Made by a program: the position numbers and the translations under genes. From Larus michahellis (lineage: Eukaryota > Chordata > Aves > Charadriiformes > Laridae): a stretch of 64,000 nt of DNA. The notes beneath the pieces are model-generated. The model was given only the letters and a program-made list of their open reading frames with translations. It made no database searches and had not been told where the DNA came from. The stretch lies in contig NC_133896.1 in NCBI RefSeq assembly GCF_964199755.1, positions 86,846,215 through 86,910,214 on the forward strand, given 5' to 3'. Positions 55,001-64,000 of the stretch are shown here, one piece after another (position 1 is the stretch's first letter; each line of letters begins with the position of its first letter).

Positions 55001-58000
55001 AATAAAAAAAAAGAGATAAAACTAGCAATGGGACTGTTTAATCTTTGTCAGGGGGAAGTCTAGCCTGGAGGTTCAAAAGCAGACGAAATAACTGCTGATT
55101 TGGAGGGCCAGTGTTTGACAAAACTGCACCAAGTGGTGTTATTTATTAATATATAGTTGCCTACATAGCAGCAAACCACCATGGTGGCTAACTCTACCAA
55201 GCCTCTTGGCTGGTGCTCACCACAGAATCCACCTGAGCCCACACCTGGGTGCTGCGCTCATGCTTTCCCAGCCCCTCCTTGCCTCCTAACCCTGCTGGCG
55301 TGCCTCCCGTCCTTCCTCCTCAGGTGCCCACATAGCACTGACAAGCTCTACCACTATTTCTTTCACGGGAAGGTTCGTCTCACTGCCTCACGCACAGCCC
55401 TGGCATTTACCTCCGAAAGGCTTAGGGACCTTGGCTAAGCAGAGGCAATGTCAGCACTGACCCTGTTGTTTGTCTCGATTCCCCGTCACATACACTGTCG
55501 CCGGCACTAGCAAAGCCCAGGGAAGCTCAGGTAGGTGAAGATGGCTCTGCAGCAAGAGGCAGAGCCTGCCCTGAAAGGCTGAATAGACAAAGAAAGGAGA
55601 AGTGAGAGAGGCCCCCAAAAAATGATTGTTAGTCTAAGTTATTCGGTCTGGTCTGGTCTTTCTCTCTCAACCAGCAAAGACAGAAATGCAGTTGCTTGCC
55701 TGGGAGACCAGTCCTAAATAGAACACTCTATTTTTGAGGCAATGCTGGAGAAAGGCGCTAACAATAAAAGGACCACTGTTTACCTTATTGACCCATCCCA
55801 GGTGCGGGTCCTTCCCTTCAGCTCTGCTCTCACATGCAGAGGAGCAGATTGGGGCACATCATAGTGGAGGCTCCTGTGCAAGGTAAAGCAATGGCCAGGA
55901 TTCCTCTCCCAGCTCTTCAAGTTAGATCCATTCCTCTGGGTGGGTGACCCTAACTTACTGATAGTTCTCGTGGAGAAAAGCAGAACCATCACAGGTCTCC
56001 AGAGTTCATTATTATGTAAAGCAACACGCTTCGCTGAAGAAATATTTTGTACATATTGAGTCAGTCGTTCTCAAAAAAGCCTTACCAGATATGTGCTGTC
56101 TGTGCAAGAGAGGCTGAACTGGTTTAAATTGTACACATGCTGTGGAAAGCTGGTTTTACACACCAGCCCACCAGAAAGGCCTTCTCCACGTCTACTCCAA
56201 TACAGTTGCCTCTAGGATGGAAAGCAATAACTTGCAAGCTGAAGGACTGTGTGCCCCTTATTTAATCTTAACTAAATAGGACACAACATAATTAGTGAAG
56301 GCAGAGTTACACTAGGAAAACCTCCCTAGTGGCAACAGATTTTTCATGAGCACTGTTGTGCAACAGATACAACGCGTGCTATATAAAAAAGGTCTACGCT
56401 GATACACGTCTTTCAGAAGACAAGTTTTATGCTAGCCTGCAGCTGTCCAGAAGTATTTCTTATATTCAAAGCTGAGAAGCTGACAAAGACTCAGCCTCTA
56501 GGAGAGAAGTGATGCGCTACTTGGCTTTCATCACCAGCAGAAATGGTAAGGCACGTATTTATGACCTCCAGTAGACTAAATCAGCTATGACTGTGCAGCA
56601 AAGACCTGGGAGCAAAAAGGGAAGAATAGATCTGCTTACTGATGACTTTAAGGGAGCATGTCCCCTATTGACACACCTCCACCATTTACTTGCTTGGATT
56701 AGAGTTTCTTTCAGTTGTAAATGAAGGCATCTTACCAGCAAGAGGTCACCTAGCTTGTACCGGGCTGACCTGCAAGAACAAGGTGGTGAGGATTTAAGTC
56801 TACATGAATACACTGGGCTCGTCCCAAATTTAAAATTCAACCTTCCACAACTAACTGTAGTGTGGTTGGCAGAGAAGGACCTTGCTGTCTTTGGCTAGGT
56901 ATGTCAATATCTTCTTTCAAAGGCATACAGCCAACAGCAGCAAAGCTCGTATGGCAGCTCCAGAAGTCCCAGGGCAGTTCTTACCATTTTTGACACCACA
57001 GCTAAACCTGAAAGTACATTGTTTGGTACCTAAAGTTACAATGATAAATATAGCCATTTAATCCATATACAACTAAGATTCTGAGAGTCTTGTGCTGGGT
57101 TATAGACAGACAAACATTATACAGGAGAAACCAAGTTCAGAGAAGAAAAGGGGGGTTTATTACCTTCCAAGTCTATTGCACCAGCAGCCCTGGGTGCCTG
57201 CTGATCTCAATTCTTTGTCCTCCTCTTCCAGTGGTTAGGCTTGTTTCGCTAGAGCCAGCTTTGCAAGCACAGCACTTCCCTTCGGAAACCTGAAGTTAAC
57301 TTCTTTTATTTAATATTTTCAGTCTTTCATCAAAACATATGTTCATAAGCTTTCACTAAGAAGGGCACTGCACTTGCAATAAAAAAAAAGTGCCCTGTGT
57401 ACTTCCTTATGAGAACAACGTTCAAGCATGTCAGCTCGCTTATAAAAAAGCAGAAATGATAGGGCTGGCCTCTCCTGCACGTGACTTGTTCTCAGCAGTG
57501 CACTAGGCAAGGGGAAAAAGTCTATGCTTCTTTGGGGCTTCTTGCCAAATGCTATCTTTTTTTTTTTTCTTCTGAAACCTCTTTTTCTCCATGGTACAGG
57601 TCAAATCAAATCATTGCTTTCATACAGGAAGGGGTTTTTTAAGTGTTTTGGAAAGTTGTATCTCTTCCTCTATAAACTAGTGTACATTTTTTCATATGTT
57701 GTTGCATATTTTTTTTCAAAATCGTGTTAAACATTAATTAGATAAGATTGGTAAGACACCTGTTACAGCATGGTGGTATTGCTCATGTAACTCATGGACC
57801 AAAATTGTGATTTTGTTACCCGTATAACTAAACCCAAGTTAGTCGGATCAGAAGCACACATCCATTTTAAGAGGGCTTTTCACCATCTTCCATTTTCGAA
57901 ATAAGCTTGGAGATGAAGGTGCAAGCTAGGAGGGGTCCGATGCAGATGCAAGAGCCGAAGAGGGTGAATGCTTGCATTTATCTGTGGAAGAGAAACGGTT

Positions 58001-60404
58001 TTAGGAGGTACAGAGGGGTTTCTGACTGGGAGGAGACCCCTTCTCAGGAACAAAGGCACTTGAGGCTGCGTCTTCGTCTGAGGCCGTTGTACGGAAAAGG
58101 TCTGTCTGGTGCCTTTCCTGCGAAGGGAGGAATTTACTAGTAGAAACAGAAATATAAGCAGAGCCAACTTTGGCGTTTCCAGGGAATAGCAGCTTGGAGT
58201 TCACTTATACATTGCAGGCTTATAGAAGCTTTTTTGTTCGTGTTCACTGAAGCTTTCCATTTCCTTCCTGCTTTCCTAGGGCCAACTGACCTGAGAGCAA
58301 TAATAGCAGATGGAAAGCCTGCGTATTACGGATTATTAATGATCTGTCATTCCGTGGACTGCAAAAATTTCAATTTTCGTTTTCTTTTCAAACATATGCC
58401 GTACTCCAATGCAGAATATACTTTCTTCAATAGCAAGAGGGGAAAAAAAGCAGTATTCGAGGCCCAGAAAAGGGAAGAGTAGACTGCTGGAAGCATGAAA
58501 GAAGAGCTGAACAACCACCCCTTTAAAAGTGAGATTTTGTATTTTATAGCACCAATCGGAAAATGAGAGGAATGAGAAAAAACAATCTAACGTTAACTCT
58601 GCTCCATTATATCTCTTCTGTTACTATAGAAATTATTGCATTCTCCTTCTGTGTTACAACATGACAAAGCAGGCAAAAATTAGTCATTTTCCACTCAGGA
58701 CTTGCGTTGGCCTTATAACTGGAGCTGGGTGTTTAGCCCCGCATAACTTTTGAAATATACTGGCAAATCCAAGTTTTGATTTGATTTGATCTGATTTGAT
58801 TGAGGCAGCATCACTACCCATGGAGCAATGACCTCTTCCAGCATACAGCTACTCACCCATCACTTCCATCAGTCTCTGCCATTTTCCGCCTCAGACACAG
58901 AATATCCCTATAGCCTTGAGAGTAGCCGGTCCGGTCATCATATAAAACTGCTGAGAAATCAAAATACCTGGACTCTTTTAAACCCCTGGTGGTATTTAGG
59001 AAAGAGTGCGGCAAATTGTGAGCCCCGTCTGCGCGCAGGAAAATCTGTAGCCAGTTTTCTGCCTTGGCTCTGGGTTCCTAAAATCTCTGGGTAGAGGGGG
59101 CCTGACTTTGTCCCTTACGGAGCAATACTAGGAACAGGGATATTTCTAAGCGTGTTACAGCCAGCCTGAGCAGATGTGGGTGTAAGGGAAGGCTCGCTCT
59201 GACCAGGACTCCTTTTTTCATTTTGGCAGTAGCTTTTTCAAACAAACAGAACTGGAAACAGTCCCAGAGGAGGCACGATGGATGTAAAAGGGAAACTCTC
59301 AGAGATAAAATACAGTATATTTTTAATGCGTTTTAATTATTTTTGCTTCATTGTGCTTCTCTATTTTCCTCCCACTGCTTTGTCTGCCAAAGAAGTTTTA
59401 TTTTAATAGCCTTTCCTGAAAGTGGAGAGAATAGCAAACAGTCTGAATAATGGCAGTGTAATTCCCTGCTTTTACAGGAGGTTCACATTTGGTTTCTCTT
59501 TCGGTTCTCAGTCCCTTAGTGATTTTCTCACATTAAGACCCAAACTAGATTCTCTGTCTTGCTTGTATTGCGGATTTTGTATCATGGATTTTAATTTCCT
59601 GGAAAACCCTTATATTATCTTCTTACGTTTCTTACCTTTTCTGTCGCCATCTATCTTATCTAAATCCTCCAGTCCTTTTATAACTGCCTCATTTACCTTC
59701 AGCTAACCCAGCCAAACACTTGATGTTGACTTACGCAGTTCTCCAAAGGGGATAAGCTGCTTTAAGAGTTTTTTTCATTTCCCACCTTGGGCAAACTTAG
59801 GTCTGTTATAAGCTAGTTTCGGTTTTGTTTCTCCTTATTTTCCAGCCTAAAATCCTTGATAACGCAACCTTCGTTTTGCAGAATCTGTAAATGGACACTT
59901 AAAAACCATTGTTTCCACTGACTTTCAGAGTGCCTGTGAGGATTGATTTTTATGATGTGTATTGAGCCAAAAGTATAAGAATATTCCCCTCAAAAACTGG
60001 GAAGAGCTTGTGATCTCTGCTGAGAGAAACTAGTTTTTTTCCAGGAGGCAAAAATAAAGCAAAGAGGAAAAAACCTGTTTTGAGAGATGGAAATGCTTGT
60101 GTTTTGTTTTTTTTTTCCCCACTAGGAACAACTTCGGCATTTGTCCATTCTGAGTTTAAAAGATATAAAGCAATTTCAGTATTTAATTAGTTCTTGCCCT
60201 GCAAGTTTGAAACGGATGAGGGTAATGTGACCAGGTCATTCTACCTAAAGGAGCTTTTTCTGACTGTGAAATCTAGAAACTGGCTCCTTACACCAAAGAA
60301 GGGTAGAAGAGAAAAAAAAACCCAAAGACCCATCAAACAAGGCAGACCAATCTATCCCGGTCATCAGCCAAACTTCAGAAAACAGTCATGAATTAAAGGA
60401 GCTT
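52080..60404. other. Region upstream of BCL2L14, no gene recognised
   Basis: 8.3 kb without a supported gene. It includes an AT-rich block at 53,520-53,670, a T/A-rich stretch near 57,550, a TTGAT repeat at 58,774-58,803, and a + strand open frame after a strong acceptor at 58,280-58,482 that I cannot identify. No ETV6 exon (the next gene in human) was found. Confidence 0.5.
58774..58803. repeat. (TTGAT)n short tandem repeat
   Basis: Five to six TTGAT units, one with a T-to-C change. Confidence 0.8.
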
Positions 60405-61180
60405 CTGGCAGCTCCGGGGGCCTTCGAGCAGAAGCTGGGCATAGCAGGGACGGACTCCAGGTGGGTAAGCGGTGCCCCCCAACATCATCTGCTGAGAAAC
60501 ATCCGCATCTTTTTCGGTACAAAAGGGCTGCTGCCACGCAGACTGCGGGCTTTCAGACCGCTCAAGGGATCGCTCGTCAGAGGGATGGGAGGCTTGCAGC
60601 AAGCGGGGAACATCAGGCTGCGTTTAGGGGGGGGAAACGATTCGAGCTGAGGCGGGATGCCCCCCATAGCAGCGCATCTAGAAGCATCGACCCTGGGAAG
60701 GTGAAGGCGGGGGCTGTTGTGGTGGTGGGGGGGAAGCGGGCAGGTTCCCCCCCGGCCCTGCCCGACAGGCGGCGGTGCGGGCGGGGAACCGGCGTCGGGC
60801 AGCGACACCCGGCGGCCGCGGCCCCCCCTAGAAGCCGCTTCCACGGGCTGGGGCGAGCGCCCCCAAAATAAATTAATGGTGAATTAATTTATTCACCCCG
60901 CCAGGCTGAGGTGAGAGGTGCTGCCGGTGATGGCACGGCTGGCAAATAATGCGGCCGACAAGGCGAAAAGGTCCTTGGCGCTTCTGCCTGAGATTACCAA
61001 ATCGACGCTTGTGTGGGCACAACGGAGTCTGAGTTTTAGGGAAGATTCAGGAACCGAAAACCGGCCGTGTTTCATTCCTAGCGCGTATAACTGTGAACCA
61101 AAAGTGAAATTTGGAAAGGGGGATTGCACAAAACTACACGGGGTGTTAAGGTTTCTTTCCGAGCAGTGCTGCTACCCTCG
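60405..61180. promoter_or_regulatory. CpG island, possible promoter
   Basis: Sharp rise in GC and CpG, densest at 60,640-60,860 (many CGG, GCG and CCG words), in an otherwise AT-rich region. It lies 11 kb upstream of the BCL2L14 coding start and could be its promoter or that of an unseen transcript. Open frames through it on both strands are GC-driven and unlikely to be genes. Confidence 0.5.
60867..60897. repeat. Overlapping perfect inverted repeats
   Basis: AATAAATTAAT (60867-60877) pairs perfectly with 60883-60893 across a 5-nt loop. The loop and right arm also form a second palindrome, GGTGAAT (60878-60884) with ATTCACC (60891-60897). The two hairpins exclude each other. Confidence 0.8.
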
Positions 61181-61661
61181 CTTGTTTGGTTTAGGTGGAA
61201 AATAATTTTTTATTGTAAGTTACCACATGATTTTTCAAAAAGTGTTTTGCCTCTCCTTCTTACCATGTGTTGCAATGGAGTGAGTGGTGAGGGGCAAGGG
61301 GGAGGTTTGTGGTCAGAGAGGCACTGCTGTCCTCCCCTTTTAACCCTCTGGCTTCCCCCCGCTCCTCCCTGGGGCCAGCTCTGATGTGGTGCAGCTGGGT
61401 GACGCTGGACCCGATGCCAGGGAAAGAGCCCCCGTGAGAGGTCTTGCCGGGAGCCTCCCCGCTCTGCTCAAGGGTTGTGTCTCAGTCTTGAGATGCCCTC
61501 ACCCTTGGTTCTGCGGCCACAAACCTGACGATCCAGAACCTGACCTGAGCTGCTAGTTTTGCTTCGCACCTGCCTCCTCGCTGAAGACCTCTCTGGGAAT
61601 GGTGGGACTCCTGGCTGCACTTTGTTAGGATCACCAAGCCTGCTCTGCTTGCTTTGCACAG

Positions 61662-62200
61662 TGTTCTGGTTTGAGAAACCCACAACAATTTGTTGTCATT
61701 TAGACAATTATTCTATCACCTGATGACCCCTCCCTACCCAAGAAAGGGAAACAGAAAAAACAAGGAAACCCAAGGGTTGAAATACAAACAGATTTAATAG
61801 AATAAGGCTAGATAATTAGCATTAATAACACTAAAGAACCAATATTGATCTCAATACCAATATAAAATATGCAAGGATTATACTCACCCCATGAAATCAG
61901 CAGGAAGCTGTGCACTCCCAGCAGTGGACAGCAAACTTCAGACACTGTGAGCGCTACGGCTTCGGGAGAAAGGGAAAGGCTCAGGGGTCTGGCACCGGCG
62001 CAAGAAGTTCTCTGGATTGCAGCCATCATAGAGGAGAGAGAACTCCTCAGCAAACTTTCTAGTTTATATTGAATGGGACGTTCATGGTATGAAATGATTC
62101 TGTTGATCCTGTGTCACTCCAACTAGGACACACAAGTACCACGGGGCTGCCCCGTGCCCATGAGGACGCTGCTTTGGGCTGCTTGCTGCCGCCTTCAGCT
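61662..62200. repeat. Probable LTR-type repeat of an avian endogenous retrovirus (limits uncertain)
   Basis: From TGTTCTGGTTTGAG at 61,662 to about the GGACACAC stretch at 62,125, the text resembles interspersed LTR sequence common in bird genomes (ACCCAAGAAAGGGAAA, then GTTCATGGTATG and CACTCCAACTAGGAC). No gag, pol or env coding was seen nearby, so if real it is a solo LTR. Neither the 3' limit nor target-site duplication could be settled by eye. Confidence 0.35.
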
Positions 62201-63342
62201 CCCAGCTCGCTTTCCCCTGTGAAGCAGCCTGCTCTGGCAGCTCCCAGGCACTCTCTAGGTCTTCAAGTTGTGCCATGAGGCTGTCAGTAGAAAAGTAATT
62301 CTGGACTGTATTTATTTTGGTACACTGAGTGGGGAAAATCCAGGTTCTTTTATTTTTCTGGTTATTTACAGTCACTTCTGGTCCAGCACCTGCCTGGCAG
62401 CTCAGCGCAGTCCAGGTGGTATAAGGTAAAGGCACTTTTTCCAGTCTCTCACTACCCTGTCCTTAAAGCAGTTTGGTTTAGGATGCTGTAGGCTATGATC
62501 TGCCCTGAGTGCCAAGGATACATTCCAGAGCCTGGGAGTCAGCATAGCATGGCAGTTTGAGTATCATCCTCTTTTCTCCCAGCCTTTTCAATAAGACAGT
62601 AAGTAGAGTTTGCCTAAGAGCCACTGAGCCAAAAATCCCTCTAAGCAAGTTTTTCTTAATCCCTTTATTTTCTATGAGAAAGAAACCAAACCACAAAATG
62701 TTTAAGTTTCTGGATTAATAGTGAAATATGAGATAAGCGTAGACTAAAAAAATCATATATGGCTGTCTTTGGAAAGTATTTTCACACTTGAATTATGGTT
62801 GGGGCAATAGCCTTTGGAGTCAACTGTGCAGAATAAACCCCAGTGTCTAACAAAGCTAAAAACCATCTTAAGGCACTGAGTTACTGCACCCCAGCCACTG
62901 GTGTACCTCCTTCAGCACAATATCATGATACAACTGGGTGACCATTCCCATGACAACTTGGACCCTGCAGTGGAGCAGCTACGTCCTGTGTTGAACTCAG
63001 GGCTGATCCCAAGCGTGGGCAAAGTCTCGGACTGGGATGAAATTCAGCTGAGGAAGGGCCATTGCAAACCCTATAGACCTACATGGAAATCAAGTGGCAT
63101 ACAGATCCTTCTCCAGCCAGGTGAATTTATTTCACCAGCAGCTTTGTGGTTCTGGCAAACCAGAACAGCACTGTACACATCTGGGAATGTGTGTATTGTA
63201 CCATACTAGTCCTGCCCCAAATCACCCACCCACAGAAGAATATTTTCCTAATGACACTGAGCTGCTTCAGGTGCTTGTGTTATCTGCAATCATATATCCC
63301 TTTTGTGCATACTTTTGAGTATTTACATTTCATTATTGTGGC
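62201..63342. other. No gene recognised
   Basis: Ordinary AT-rich sequence between the LTR-like stretch and the CR1 copy; may hide the rest of the LTR. Confidence 0.5.
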
Positions 63343-63903
63343 CAGCAGGTCTACTTGCATGAGACCCCACCCGGAGTACTGTCTCCAGCTCTGTAGCACC
63401 CACCATAAGACAGACACAGAGCTGCTCAAGTGGGTCCTGAGGAGGGCCACAAAAATGATCAGGGGCGTGGAACACCTCTCCTGCGCAAAACAACTGAGAG
63501 CGCTGCGGTTGTTCACCTTGGAAAGGAGAAGTCTCCAGGGAGACCTTATTGTGGCCTTTCAATATATAAAGTGGGCTTATAAGAAAGATGGAGAGAGACT
63601 TTTTACCAAGGCCTGTAGTGACAGGACAAGGGACAATGGTTTTAAACTGAAAGAGGGTAGATTTAGATTGGACATAAGGAAGAAATTTTTTACAATGAGG
63701 GTGACGAGACACTGGAAAAGGTTGCCCAGAGAAGTTGTGGATGCCCCATCATAGAATGTGTTCAAGGTCAGGTTGGTTGGGGCTTTGAGCAACCTGATAT
63801 AGTGCAAGGTGTCCCGGGCCGTGGCAGGGGGGTTGGACTATGCAATCTCCAAATGTCCCTTCCAACCCAACCCCTTCTATGATTCCTTCTGTGATTCCAT
63901 GTA
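63343..63903 (+). mobile_element. CR1 LINE, 3' fragment
   Basis: About 560 bp of sense-oriented CR1 3' end: pol C-terminus ([41 protein letters not shown]) followed by the 3' UTR and the typical tail (CTATGATTCC, TGTGATTCC). Diverged and 5'-truncated. Confidence 0.93.
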
Positions 63904-64000
63904 ATAGCTAATTACTTCATATGCATTGAAAGAGTTTCAGCAACTTCCTAAGTGTGTTCTTCACACGTGTAGATAAAAAGGATTGCTAAAATGTCCAGCT

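Noticed and set aside
60461..60871. 136-codon + strand and 119-codon - strand frames in the CpG island
   Set aside because: Explained by high GC lowering stop-codon frequency; both strands are open at the same place.
49655..64000. Search for exons of ETV6, the next gene in human synteny
   Set aside because: No ETS or PNT domain codons were found on the - strand; ETV6 probably lies beyond the window.

Overview
The window is vertebrate nuclear DNA, most probably from a bird. Evidence: GT-AG spliced exons of two animal genes, several CR1 LINE copies (the dominant retrotransposon of bird genomes) including the typical CR1 3' end, and the gene order LRP6 - BCL2L14, which is also the order on human 12p13. 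The species cannot be fixed from the sequence.

Layout. Positions 1-27.3 kb hold the 3' half of LRP6 (Wnt co-receptor) on the + strand: 11 coding exons (human exons 13-23 by count), from the start of the fourth beta-propeller through one EGF-like module, three LDLa modules, the transmembrane helix and the cytoplasmic tail with five PPPSP-type motifs, then a 3' UTR of about 5.9 kb with proximal and distal poly(A) signals. All exon joins keep frame. Positions 27.3-42 kb are intergenic, with two long 5'- or 3'-truncated CR1 copies and one CR1 tail (all on the - strand), a CpG-dense island-like stretch at 31.35-32.0 kb, and three exon-like minus-strand blocks at 28.1-29.3 kb that fit one another in splice phase and that I cannot assign to any known gene. 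Positions 42.0-49.65 kb hold the complete coding part of BCL2L14 (Bcl-G) on the - strand: five coding exons, 966 nt, 321 residues, with BH3 and BH2 motifs; the gene runs tail-to-tail with LRP6. Positions 49.65-64 kb are the region upstream of BCL2L14: no coding exon was recognised, but there is a CpG-rich island at 60.4-61.2 kb (possible promoter), a probable LTR-type repeat at 61.7 kb and a + strand CR1 3' fragment at 63.3-63.9 kb.

Function. The two genes do not act in one pathway: LRP6 is a plasma-membrane receptor that, with Frizzled, receives Wnt and recruits Axin/GSK3; BCL2L14 is a Bcl-2 family protein linked to apoptosis. Their adjacency is old vertebrate synteny. No prokaryotic, CRISPR, tRNA or rRNA feature was seen. 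The most unusual item is the possible unannotated minus-strand transcription unit between the genes (28.0-32 kb); it is a hypothesis from splice sites and open frames only.
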